NCBI GenBank assembly: GCA_031272035.1
Contig: JAISUO010000047.1
Location: 1 to 62,068 of the forward strand
Origin: Synergistaceae bacterium
GTDB lineage: Bacteria > Synergistota > Synergistia > Synergistales > Aminobacteriaceae
Direction: 5' to 3'
Length of the DNA: 62,068 bases
Part shown: positions 27,742-36,392 of the stretch, one piece after another
How positions within the stretch are numbered: position 1 is the stretch's first letter
Layout: each line of letters begins with the position of its first letter
Translations under genes and position numbers: made by a program
The notes under the pieces: model-generated
The model's database searches: none
What the model was told of the DNA's origin: nothing
Seen by the model: only the letters and a program-made list of their open reading frames with translations

Positions 27742-30174
27742 TTGTTTGATGAGATTCCAACACCCGAAGAGTATCGGCAGTTAAAAGAAGAAACGGAACG
27801 GCTGCGCGGAGAAAACGCAAAGCTGGCCCGACGCCTGAGGACGATGCTGGAACTGGCGGAAAGGGTTCAATCCACCACCGTCGGCAGTATGGCCCTGAGC
27901 GCCGTGCTGTCGGCGGAAAGATCCCATCGTGAAATTTTTTTGGACCTGATACTGGAAAACAGCCCCGACATCATCCTTCTGTTCGATCAGGAGGACCGAT
28001 TTCTTTACTCCACGGATACTTTTCTGAAAAGCGCTCAAATCCGAAACTTTGGATTGATCGGAGGCAGAAAATTTTTCGAGGTGTTCAGCTCCCTGATGGA
28101 AGCGGGAGAAGCCCGACGCCTCGCCGATATTTTCGTTAAATCGAAGAAAGAGCGGACCAGCGCCTATCTGGAGTGGACCATCGATTTCAGCAGAAGGGGA
28201 AATCCCCACACCTACACCATTCATTTCACTCCCATGCTGGACGGCAAAGGCCGCATCACGGGCTCCATGGCGCTGTTCCACGACCTCACCGACGTTCTGC
28301 AGGCCCGTCAGTCCGAGGCGGCCTCTCAGGCAAAAAGCGCCTTCCTCGCCACGATCAGTCACGAGATTCGCACGCCCCTGAACGCCATCATCGGCCTTTC
28401 CGAGATGGAACTGCGCAACACGCTGCCGAAGAAAACCCACGAAAACCTGGAAAAAATTTACAACTCGGGGTCGAACCTTCTGAGTATCGTCAACGATATT
28501 CTGGACATTTCGAAAATCGAGTCGGGGAGCTTCGAGCTGCTGCCGGCCCGTTACGACATCGCAGCCATGATCAACGATACGGTCCAGCTCAACATGGTTC
28601 GCATCGGCTCCAAAAACATCACCTTCGAACTTTTTCTGAACGAAACCCTCCCCTCCTTCTTCTGCGGAGATGAACTGCGAATAAAGCAAATTTTAAATAA
28701 CCTTCTCTCCAACGCCATCAAATACACGGACGCGGGAAAAGTGACCTTCCGGATCGACTGGGAGTATCGATCGAAAACCGCCTGGCTGATTTTCGAGGTG
28801 ACCGATACGGGACACGGTATCCGCAGGGAGGACATGGGCAGGCTCTTTTCAAGGTACACCCAGATTACCACCCAGGCGAACCGCCACATCGAGGGAACGG
28901 GGCTGGGCCTTTCCATTACGAAGAACCTTGTGGACATCATGGGCGGGACGATCTCGGTGGAAAGTGAATACCAGAAGGGCAGCAGCTTCAAAGTCGAGAT
29001 TCCCCAGGTCGTGTCCGACGAGACGCCCATCGGCGAAGAAACCGTGAAAAAACTGAAAGAATTTCACTTTATTGAGACAAGGCGCTCTCGAAGCAAAAAT
29101 CTCATTCGCACCTACATGCCCTGGGGCAAGGTTCTGATCGTGGACGACGTGCCCATCAATCTGGACGTGGCGAAGGGCCTCATGCTCCCCTACGGCCTCA
29201 CCATCGACTGCGCTGAAAGCGGAGAGGAGGCTCTGGAGAAAATTCGGCAGGAAAAGCCGAAATACGACATCGTGTTCATGGACCACATGATGCCGGGAAT
29301 GGACGGCATCGAGGCGACCCGAATCATCCGTGAAATGGAAACGGACTACGCCAAAAATCTGCCGGTGGTGGCCCTGACGGCGAACGCGCTCGCCGGAAAT
29401 CGCGAAATGTTCCTGGCAAACGGATTTAACGGTTTTATCTCGAAGCCCATAGATATTATGCAGCTTGACGCGGTTCTCCGGCAGTGGATTCCCAAACCGG
29501 ACCGGACGGCGCTGCAATTGATGGAACACACGGAAAAAGACCGGGAAAACGCGAAACCCCTGCTTCCGCGTCAGGAGCTGTTGAAGGGAAAAATCCTGGA
29601 GGGCGTGGACCTGGTGGCGGGCATCGAATGCTGCAACGGCGAGGAAGCCTATCTGGACGTTTTACGGTCCTACGCGACCCACACCCCCGACCTGTTGGAA
29701 CAGATGCTCCAGGTGAGCAGAGAAAATCTCGAAGACTACGTGATTACGGTACACGGACTGAAGGGCGCCAGCTACGGCATACGGGCCGACGCCACAGGCC
29801 GGAGGGCGGAGTCGCTGGAGCAGGCGGCCCGGGCGGGACATTTCGAAATGGTGCGGGCGGGGAACGTGTCCTTTGTGGCCACGGTGAAGGACCTGCTTTC
29901 CAGACTGGAAGAACTCCTTGCCGGCATATCATCGGAAAGCACGAGGGGAAGGGAACGGGTGGCAGGCCCGGACAGCGCTCTTCTGACAGAGCTGCTGGAG
30001 GCCTGCAAACATTACAAATCTTTGCTGATGGAAGAAATTCTCACGGAACTGGAGCGTTACGAATACGAGACGGGAAACGAGCTGATTCAGTGGCTGAGGG
30101 AACAGCTCAACGCCCTGGAGTACGAGACGATACGGGAGCGGCTGGAAAACCTCCTCGCAGAAAAAAAGAACTGA
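27742..30174 (+). CDS. Hybrid sensor kinase: PAS-HisKA-HATPase-REC-HPt
   Basis: An 810-residue cytoplasmic hybrid kinase. An N-terminal coiled coil (about 8-45) is followed by a PAS-like domain (70-185), HisKA with H207 (ISHEIRTPLNAI), HATPase (about 315-435, NNLLSNAIKYTD, DTGHGI, GTGLGLSI), a receiver domain with acidic residues VDDV and phospho-acceptor D514 (FMDHMMPGMDG), and a C-terminal HPt domain with H671 (TVHGLKGAS). There are no membrane segments, so it reads an internal signal. The start is TTG at 27742 after a GAAGGCGG-type site. It closes the HD-GYP/FIST cluster and has all modules for a phosphorelay to the two HD-GYP response regulators. Confidence 0.92.
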   Translation: MFDEIPTPEEYRQLKEETERLRGENAKLARRLRTMLELAERVQSTTVGSMALSAVLSAERSHREIFLDLILENSPDIILLFDQEDRFLYSTDTFLKSAQIRNFGLIGGRKFFEVFSSLMEAGEARRLADIFVKSKKERTSAYLEWTIDFSRRGNPHTYTIHFTPMLDGKGRITGSMALFHDLTDVLQARQSEAASQAKSAFLATISHEIRTPLNAIIGLSEMELRNTLPKKTHENLEKIYNSGSNLLSIVNDILDISKIESGSFELLPARYDIAAMINDTVQLNMVRIGSKNITFELFLNETLPSFFCGDELRIKQILNNLLSNAIKYTDAGKVTFRIDWEYRSKTAWLIFEVTDTGHGIRREDMGRLFSRYTQITTQANRHIEGTGLGLSITKNLVDIMGGTISVESEYQKGSSFKVEIPQVVSDETPIGEETVKKLKEFHFIETRRSRSKNLIRTYMPWGKVLIVDDVPINLDVAKGLMLPYGLTIDCAESGEEALEKIRQEKPKYDIVFMDHMMPGMDGIEATRIIREMETDYAKNLPVVALTANALAGNREMFLANGFNGFISKPIDIMQLDAVLRQWIPKPDRTALQLMEHTEKDRENAKPLLPRQELLKGKILEGVDLVAGIECCNGEEAYLDVLRSYATHTPDLLEQMLQVSRENLEDYVITVHGLKGASYGIRADATGRRAESLEQAARAGHFEMVRAGNVSFVATVKDLLSRLEELLAGISSESTRGRERVAGPDSALLTELLEACKHYKSLLMEEILTELERYEYETGNELIQWLREQLNALEYETIRERLENLLAEKKN

Positions 30175-30229
30175 CGTTCCCGGAATCACCTGTCACAAAG
30201 TATCGTATCCATCCGTCTGTTCGCCGGCA

Positions 30230-32755
30230 TCAGCAGGGCATCAGTCCATGCTTGCGCACCGGAGGAAACTCCCGTTTGTTTGTGGTCATGAGCAACGCCT
30301 GATACACTGCGGGACGCGTTTCCTCCGGCAGAATAACCCGCTCGACAAACCCTCTTCCCGCCGCGGCGTACGGGTTTGCGAAGGCCTTGCGATATTCCTC
30401 GATTTTTTCGAGGCGCAGCGCTTCTTTATCCGCCGAAGCCTCAATCTCTTTGCGAAAGATGATGTTTGCCGCCCCTTCCGCACCCATGACGGCAATTTCC
30501 GCGCCCGGCCAGGCCAGCACCACATCTGCGCCAAGGTCTTTGGCGCACATTCCGATGTAGGAACCTCCATAAGCTTTTCGCAGGACAACGCAAATTTTGG
30601 GGACGGTCGCCTCGCTGTAGGCGTAAAGAAGCTTCGCCCCGTGTTTGATGATCCCGCCCATTTCCTGCTTCAGACCGGGAAGATAGCCCGGTACGTCCTG
30701 AAAGGTGAGGATCGGGATGTTGTAAGCGTCGCAGAGACGGATATGGCGAGCGGCTTTGGTGGAGGCGTCGATATCGAGGCACCCGGCCATGACTTTGGGC
30801 TGGTTGGCGATAATGCCCACACTTCTGCCTCCGACGCGGGCAAATCCGATGACGATGTTTTGCGCGAACATCTCCTGAATCTCGAAGAAACCTCCATCGT
30901 CGACGACTCTGCGAATGACGTCCCGAACGTCATAGGATTTATTCGACTGAACCGGAACAATCTTCCGCAAAGAGACGTCCATGCGGTCGGGGGTGTCTGC
31001 CGTTTCCCGGAAGGGCGGATCTTCCATGTTGTTGTTCGGAAGAAAGGAGAGAGTTTTGCGCACCTGTTCATAGCACTCGTCTTCATTTTTGGCGAAAAAA
31101 TGCGCCACGCCGGAGGTTTGATTGTGCGCCCGGGCTCCCCCGATCTGTTCCGACGTAACGTCCTCCCCCGTCACCGATTTGATGACCTGCGGGCCGGTGA
31201 TGTGCATAATCCCAACCTGATCCACCATGAACACGAAATCGGTGAGCGCGGGACTGTAAACGGCGCCCCCCGCGCAGGGGCCGGCGATGATCGAAAACTG
31301 GGGAATGACGCCGGAGGCCCTGACGTTGCGATAGAATATCTGACCATAACCGGAGAGCGCGTCGACAGCTTCCTGAATGCGGGCGCCGCCCGAGTCGTTG
31401 ATCCCGATACACGGCGCGCCGTTCGTCATCGCGAGGTCCAGGATCTTGCAGATTTTTTTGGAGTGCATCTCTCCCAGAGAACCTCCGACAACGGTAAAGT
31501 CCTGACTGAACAGGTACACAATTCTTCCGTCGACAGTTCCGTACCCCGTCACCACCCCGTCTCCCAAATAAGACTGTTTTTCCATGCCGAAGTTCGTACA
31601 GCGGTGAACGACAAATTCATCGAGTTCCACAAAACTTCCCGGATCCACAATTCGTTCGATGCGCTCTCTGGCGGTCAATTTGCCCTTCTCATGCTGTTTC
31701 GCAACGGCTTTTTCTCCGCCCCCCCGAACCGCGGTTTTCCTCTTTTCCTCCAGTTCTTCACAGAGCCTGTCCATGAGAAAAGCCCCGTCTGACTGGAATT
31801 GAAGCTGGAATGGAAGCTGGAATTGAAGACGGCAGGTCTCCCGGTAACGACAGTCCGCGAGCCAGAGCTCCTGGGCCTCGTCAACGCCGATTTCCTGAAA
31901 GCGAATGACGGTTCCCGGCTGACTTTGCGCGAGCAGGGGAATATCGACGGATATGACCGTCGCAATTTTTGCGTAACCACCCGTCGTCTGCCTGTCAGCC
32001 AGCATGATGATTGGCTGACCGTTGGACGGAACCTGAACCGATCCCATGACGATTCCGTCGGAAATGATGTTGCCGTCTTTGACGTGCTCGACGACGGCCC
32101 CCTGCAGACGCGCTCCCATGCGGTCGTACTCGTTGGTGACGGCGTAAGAGGCGGAAAAAAAAGTTTCGTACCCTTTCTTCGTAAAGGCGTCACTCTGAGG
32201 CCCGCGCACGACCCGCAAAACGACCTCTCCCCCGGGAAATATTTCCGGCGTCAGACTGCGCAGGTCCATTCCGGGCAATGATTTTTTCGGCGCGGTAAAG
32301 TTCAGCGCATCCCCCGTTTGCAGTTTCCGTCCCTGATACCCCCCAAAACCGCCTCGCAGATAGGTCGATTTGCTTCCCATTACGAGCGGGACGTTCAGGC
32401 CTCCGGCAAAAGCGATATAAGCGCGGCAGCCACTTTTAGAAACGTCCATGGAGAGAACGTCTCCTTTTTTGGCGGCCGTCGCGGAGTAACGACAGATGGG
32501 AATTCCGTTGAGGCATGGATTCAAATCCGCTCCCGTTACAGCGAAAACGTTGTCCTCCTCGAAGCGGAGAACGGGGCCGACGAGCGTCGCTTCCAGCGCG
32601 GCCTCGTTTTCGTCGTTGTCCACAAGCAGGTTCGCGAGCCTCAGAGATCGCAAATCCATTGCGCCGGCGACAGGGACTCCAAACTGCTGCCAGCCCGTTC
32701 GTCCGGCGTCCTGAATGGTCGTCAGGGCTCCTCCTTTCTCAACGACGAGGCTCAT
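30230..32755 (-). CDS. Fusion of 5-oxoprolinase subunit C with methylmalonyl-CoA decarboxylase/propionyl-CoA carboxylase alpha-type carboxyltransferase
   Basis: One uninterrupted frame of 841 codons contains two complete family-length proteins. Residues 1-327 are PxpC (KipA/AHS2 fold: TTIQDAGRTGWQQFGVPVAGAMD at 12-34, LADRQTTGGYAKIATV at about 262-277). From the internal ATG at 31774, 514 residues form a carboxyltransferase of the MmdA/PccB family (GKLTARERIERIVDPGSF, GGSLGEMHS, GINDSGGARIQEAV, KAYGGSYIGM). The join is LQFQLPFQLQFQ, encoded by three 12-bp repeats. PxpC is part of ATP-dependent 5-oxoprolinase; MmdA moves the carboxyl group of methylmalonyl-CoA to biotin. No stop or frameshift separates them, so the product may be fused, or MmdA may also be made from the internal ATG (only a weak GGGG ribosome site). 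No biotin carrier gene is seen. Confidence 0.88.
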   Translation of the reverse strand: MSLVVEKGGALTTIQDAGRTGWQQFGVPVAGAMDLRSLRLANLLVDNDENEAALEATLVGPVLRFEEDNVFAVTGADLNPCLNGIPICRYSATAAKKGDVLSMDVSKSGCRAYIAFAGGLNVPLVMGSKSTYLRGGFGGYQGRKLQTGDALNFTAPKKSLPGMDLRSLTPEIFPGGEVVLRVVRGPQSDAFTKKGYETFFSASYAVTNEYDRMGARLQGAVVEHVKDGNIISDGIVMGSVQVPSNGQPIIMLADRQTTGGYAKIATVISVDIPLLAQSQPGTVIRFQEIGVDEAQELWLADCRYRETCRLQFQLPFQLQFQSDGAFLMDRLCEELEEKRKTAVRGGGEKAVAKQHEKGKLTARERIERIVDPGSFVELDEFVVHRCTNFGMEKQSYLGDGVVTGYGTVDGRIVYLFSQDFTVVGGSLGEMHSKKICKILDLAMTNGAPCIGINDSGGARIQEAVDALSGYGQIFYRNVRASGVIPQFSIIAGPCAGGAVYSPALTDFVFMVDQVGIMHITGPQVIKSVTGEDVTSEQIGGARAHNQTSGVAHFFAKNEDECYEQVRKTLSFLPNNNMEDPPFRETADTPDRMDVSLRKIVPVQSNKSYDVRDVIRRVVDDGGFFEIQEMFAQNIVIGFARVGGRSVGIIANQPKVMAGCLDIDASTKAARHIRLCDAYNIPILTFQDVPGYLPGLKQEMGGIIKHGAKLLYAYSEATVPKICVVLRKAYGGSYIGMCAKDLGADVVLAWPGAEIAVMGAEGAANIIFRKEIEASADKEALRLEKIEEYRKAFANPYAAAGRGFVERVILPEETRPAVYQALLMTTNKREFPPVRKHGLMPC
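31793..31828 (-). repeat. Three 12-bp tandem repeats at the PxpC-MmdA fusion joint
   Basis: Units 31793-31804, 31805-31816 and 31817-31828 are identical except for one base in the middle unit (minus strand CTTCAATTCCAG). They encode LQFQ-LPFQ-LQFQ. Because the unit length is a multiple of three, copy-number change would keep the two halves in frame. Confidence 0.9.
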
Positions 32756-33507
32756 GGCCGCACCTCCCTGTTTTCAAAGCGACACCGGTAAACTCCCGCT
32801 TCCACCTGTTCGGCAATTTTATCGAACCCGGCCTGATCGACGGACCGGAAACGAACCCACATGCCGGCTTTAAACAAAAAGGGATTTTCTTCCCTCATGT
32901 CAAAAATCCTCACCGGCGTCTTTCCGATGACGTTCCAGCCCGTTGGAGCTGTGATGGGGAAAACGATCGACTGATTTGCCCAAATAATGACGGCGCCTCC
33001 CTCGACCTTAAGACGCGGAGACTGTCTGCGGGGAATGGTCAGCCCGTTGTCGGACCCCAGGTACCCCATGCCGGGCGTGAATCCCATCATGTAGTTGAAA
33101 TTATCGTGAGCGGTATGGATATCGATAATTTCCTGCGGAGTTTTTTTGTGGTAAACGGCAACTTCATCAAGGTCGACTCCAAACTCACCTCCGTAAAGAA
33201 CGGGAATTTCACAGATTTCTTCCTTCGATAAGCTAAAAGAATAATCGAGATCCAAATTTTCAAAACGTTTTTTGCAAGCCTCCAGCAAAGCGCCATACCG
33301 AATGACATCAGGGCGATAATTTATCATAAGCGCCCGGTAGGTGGGCACCGTCTCGGCAATCCCCTCGACGGGATTGTCCTCAAGGCATTGTTTCAAAGCG
33401 TAAACCCTGCGGCTGACGGCTAAACTGATTTCATCTCCGACCTGTACGGACACCGCAGTGTCGCCAACCGGCAAAAAAGCTGCGTTCATCACCGTATCTC
33501 TGTTCAC
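32752..33507 (-). CDS. pxpB: 5-oxoprolinase subunit B (PxpB/KipI family)
   Basis: A 251-residue protein of the KipI/PxpB family (cyclophilin-like AHS1 domain), containing FLPVGDTAVSVQVGDEIS at the start and NFNYMMGFTPGMGYLG followed by IPRRQSPRLKVEGGAVIIW in the middle. PxpB, PxpC and PxpA together hydrolyse 5-oxo-L-proline to glutamate with ATP. The GTG start overlaps the pxpA stop (GTGA); an in-frame ATG at 33489 is an alternative. The stop overlaps the start of the fused pxpC by four bases, so the three subunits are translationally linked. Confidence 0.92.
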   Translation of the reverse strand: MNRDTVMNAAFLPVGDTAVSVQVGDEISLAVSRRVYALKQCLEDNPVEGIAETVPTYRALMINYRPDVIRYGALLEACKKRFENLDLDYSFSLSKEEICEIPVLYGGEFGVDLDEVAVYHKKTPQEIIDIHTAHDNFNYMMGFTPGMGYLGSDNGLTIPRRQSPRLKVEGGAVIIWANQSIVFPITAPTGWNVIGKTPVRIFDMREENPFLFKAGMWVRFRSVDQAGFDKIAEQVEAGVYRCRFENREVRP

Positions 33508-34274
33508 GCGACAAAGTCGTTCAGTTTTGCCACCTGAACACCCTCCGCCGTCAACGCGCTTCTGAGATTTTTAACGATTTCGACGGCCGTGGGCGTATCT
33601 CCATGTACGCACACCGAATGAACGGAAACGTCCACCACCTTGCCGGTGATGGTTTCGACCTTCCCCTCTTTGATCATGCGGATGATGCGTTTCGCGGCGA
33701 ATTCAGCGTCGTGGATCATGGCGCCCGGCTGGCTGCGCGGTACAAGGGTGCAGTCGTCCCGATAAGCGCGGTCCGCAAACACCTCGTTCGCGAAACGCAG
33801 GCCCATTTCCTGCGCTTTTCTGATAACCGCTCCATTCACGAAACTCAAAAGAATAATGTTTTTGTCCACTTCCGCCACCGCTTCGCAAATAGCGCGCGCC
33901 AGAATTTCGTCCTTGTTGGAGTCGTTTCCCATGGCGCCATGGGCTTTCAGGTGCTCTACCTTCACTCCGCTGGAGGCGGCGAAGGCCATTAACGCTCCCA
34001 ACTGGTACTTCACGCAGGCCTTCGCTTCCTCAAAGGACAGCTCCATATGCCGCCGTCCAAAGCCCATCAGGTCGGGATAGGAGGGATGCGCGCCCACCGC
34101 GACGCCCGCTTTGGCGCACATTTTCACCGTATTCTCCATAATGATGGGATCCCCCGCGTGCCATCCGCAGGCCATGTTGACGGAAGAGACGTGTTTAATG
34201 ATTTCGGAATCCATTCCCAGTTTATAAGCGCCGAAACTTTCTCCAAGGTCACTGTTCAGATCGATCTTATGCAT
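33504..34274 (-). CDS. pxpA: 5-oxoprolinase subunit A (PxpA/LamB-YcsF family)
   Basis: A 256-residue LamB/YcsF-family protein with the typical opening IDLNSDLGESFGAYKLG, SVNMACGWHAGDP, VGAHPSYPDLMGFGRR and, near the end, VCVHGDTP. In the PxpABC enzyme this subunit carries out the ring-opening step on phosphorylated 5-oxoproline. I start at ATG 34274; the frame is open for 22 more codons into the upstream gene but the family begins here and a GGAAGTGAG ribosome site precedes it. It overlaps the DUF1445 gene by eight bases and pxpB by four. Confidence 0.94.
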   Translation of the reverse strand: MHKIDLNSDLGESFGAYKLGMDSEIIKHVSSVNMACGWHAGDPIIMENTVKMCAKAGVAVGAHPSYPDLMGFGRRHMELSFEEAKACVKYQLGALMAFAASSGVKVEHLKAHGAMGNDSNKDEILARAICEAVAEVDKNIILLSFVNGAVIRKAQEMGLRFANEVFADRAYRDDCTLVPRSQPGAMIHDAEFAAKRIIRMIKEGKVETITGKVVDVSVHSVCVHGDTPTAVEIVKNLRSALTAEGVQVAKLNDFVA

Positions 34275-35106
34275 TGTGCTCACTTCCTTTTTTATAAACG
34301 GCTTCTTTACAGCCAAACAGTTTTTCTTCCAGTTCCTCATCTTTTATGTCCGCAACCAGCATACAGGCGGGGGTATGCGTGATCACCAGGTCGGGTTTGG
34401 CGTTCTCTATCGCCGCCTGAGGCGTCACACCGCAGGCCCAGAAAACGGGAACCTCCCCTTCGTTGAAGCGGGTTGGAACTCCCCAGTCCGGCTTATTCAG
34501 GTCTACACCGAGTTTGGAAGGGTCTCCATGATAGAGAGGCATCCCATGAACGTGCGGCAGTCTGCCCGTAACCTCGTAAGCCAGGTCCACCTTACTCTCC
34601 GGCACGGGACGCATGGTCGCGACGACGGGGCCCTTGAAAATACCCGCCGGGGCGCAGGGTATACAGGTTTTGTACACGGAAACCATGTGACCGTCGACGA
34701 TGTTGCGGATTTCAATGCCCGCTTTCGTCAGAGCGTTTTCAAACGAGAAGCTGCACCCGATCAGAAAGCAGACAAAGTCATTTTGCCAGCAGCCTGTAAT
34801 GTCATAAGGCTCGTCAACGAGGACGCCATTTCGAAAAACCCTGTAACGGGGAATATCCGTGCGAATGTCGGCATGATCCGCGATTTTTTTCAGAAAAGGA
34901 TCCCCCGGCTCCGTGATTTCCAGGATTGGGCAGGGTTTGGGGTTGCGCTCCGCGAATTTTCTAAAATCTTCCGCGTACTTTTGAGCTAAAATAACCAGAT
35001 TGGCCTGCACAAAACCGGAGCACATCCCCGAAGTTTCCCCGGTGATTTTTTGTTCCCGGATAAGCCGACGGAGGTCTTTTGGAGACATTTCAGCATAATT
35101 TGCCAT
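34267..35106 (-). CDS. DUF1445 / D-glutamate cyclase-like protein
   Basis: A 279-residue protein of the YcsI/DUF1445 family (annotated elsewhere as putative hydro-lyase; the mammalian relative is D-glutamate cyclase, which makes 5-oxo-D-proline). Typical features are TSGMCSGFVQANLVILA, WQNDFVCFLIGCSFSFENAL, IPCAPAGIFKGPVVATMRPV and VFWACGVTPQAAI. It sits directly upstream of pxpABC with an overlap of eight bases, which makes a role in glutamate/5-oxoproline interconversion likely. The start is ATG 35106, about nine bases after AGAGGG; a GTG three codons upstream is less well spaced. Confidence 0.88.
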   Translation of the reverse strand: MANYAEMSPKDLRRLIREQKITGETSGMCSGFVQANLVILAQKYAEDFRKFAERNPKPCPILEITEPGDPFLKKIADHADIRTDIPRYRVFRNGVLVDEPYDITGCWQNDFVCFLIGCSFSFENALTKAGIEIRNIVDGHMVSVYKTCIPCAPAGIFKGPVVATMRPVPESKVDLAYEVTGRLPHVHGMPLYHGDPSKLGVDLNKPDWGVPTRFNEGEVPVFWACGVTPQAAIENAKPDLVITHTPACMLVADIKDEELEEKLFGCKEAVYKKGSEHNA

Positions 35107-35157
35107 AACATACACCCTCTTTCAGGCAGGACACGATTCCTGGAGCTTTTGCGTTTA

Positions 35158-36345
35158 TTACGCCAGTTTTGCCAAAGCTCCCTCGATTCTCCTCATGCCC
35201 TCCTCCAAATTTTTCATGGAATTCGAGTAGGAAATTCTCACGTTGTCCGGAGCCTCGAAGGCCACGCCGGGCACAACGGAAACAAGCGCCTCTTCCAGCA
35301 GGTATTTGCAAAAATCGACGGAATTCTCGATTCGCCCGCCGTCGGGCGTTTTTTTGCCGTAATAGGAACTGACGTCCGGCATGAGGTAAAAAGCGCCCTC
35401 CGAGTTCGCGCAGGCGACGCCAGGCAACGCCCTGAGACGCTCTGCCATGTACAGCCGTCTTTGGGCAAACTCGGATTTCATTTCTTCGATGGACTGCTGA
35501 GAGCCCTTCAGCGCCGCCAGCGCGGCCCATTGCACGAAAGATGTGCTGTTTGAGGTCGTATGCCCCTGCAGGGAACGAATGGAAGCCGCCACATCGGAGG
35601 GCGACGCGCTGTATCCTATGCGCCAGCCTGTCATCGCGTAGGCTTTGGAAAAACCGTTGACGGTAATCGTATGTTCCCGAATGTCCTTCGATAAAGAAGC
35701 GATGCTGACGTGTCTGCTCTGTCCATAAATGAGTTTTTCATAGACTTCATCGGAAATGACGTAAAAATCGTGCTCCACAGCCATTTCTCCCAGTTCTCTC
35801 AGGGCCGCTTCGCCGTACACCGCTCCTGACGGATTGTTGGGAGTGTTGATGATCACGGCCCTGGTTCGGGGAGACAAAACCCGTCGAATGGCCTCGTTGT
35901 CAAGCTGAAAATCGGCGTCCGTTTCGACGAGAACCGGCGCGGCATCGGCCAGTTTTACGATTTCGACGTAACTGACCCAGCAGGGCTTTGGAATTATGAC
36001 CTCATCGCCGGGGTTGCAGATGGACAAAACGGCATTGTTCAGCGCCTGCTTGGCACCGGTGGAGACGACGATTTCGTCGGGCGCGTAAAAAACGCCGTTT
36101 TCCGTTTCGAGTTTCTCGCTGATGGCTTTACGGAGAGGCAGGATACCGTCCACCGCCGTGTATTTCGTTTCTCCCTTCAGCATGGCTTCCGCGCAGGCGT
36201 CAATGATGAAACGGGGCGTGTTAAAATCCGGCTCGCCTACATTGAAACCAATAATATTCCTGCCCTCGGCTCTGAGACGCGCCACCGTGCTGTTGATTTC
36301 CATGGTCGCGGAAGGAGTCATGCGCAGAACGCGTTCACTTTTCAT
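35158..36345 (-). CDS. Class I/II aminotransferase (aspartate aminotransferase-like)
   Basis: A 395-residue PLP-dependent aminotransferase. The Schiff-base Lys is K234 in NGFSKAYAMTGWRIGY; INTPNNPSGAVY (about 166-177) and SDEVYEKLIY (198-207) are the other PLP-binding signatures, and an Arg near the C-terminus (VRISYSNS) should bind the substrate carboxylate. It belongs to the subgroup I aspartate aminotransferases common in anaerobes. Between meaB and the 5-oxoproline genes, it most plausibly transfers the amino group of glutamate, giving 2-oxoglutarate for the KorDABC enzyme. Exact specificity is not visible. Confidence 0.93.
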   Translation of the reverse strand: MKSERVLRMTPSATMEINSTVARLRAEGRNIIGFNVGEPDFNTPRFIIDACAEAMLKGETKYTAVDGILPLRKAISEKLETENGVFYAPDEIVVSTGAKQALNNAVLSICNPGDEVIIPKPCWVSYVEIVKLADAAPVLVETDADFQLDNEAIRRVLSPRTRAVIINTPNNPSGAVYGEAALRELGEMAVEHDFYVISDEVYEKLIYGQSRHVSIASLSKDIREHTITVNGFSKAYAMTGWRIGYSASPSDVAASIRSLQGHTTSNSTSFVQWAALAALKGSQQSIEEMKSEFAQRRLYMAERLRALPGVACANSEGAFYLMPDVSSYYGKKTPDGGRIENSVDFCKYLLEEALVSVVPGVAFEAPDNVRISYSNSMKNLEEGMRRIEGALAKLA

Positions 36346-36392
36346 TTCTCGGCGTACCCTCTTTCATATACGGATTTCCACAGATTTCAGGT

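Noticed and set aside
31774-31774. Annotating PxpC and MmdA as two separate genes
   Set aside because: No stop codon lies between them in this sequence; internal initiation at 31774 is possible but its ribosome site is weak, so one fused CDS is reported.
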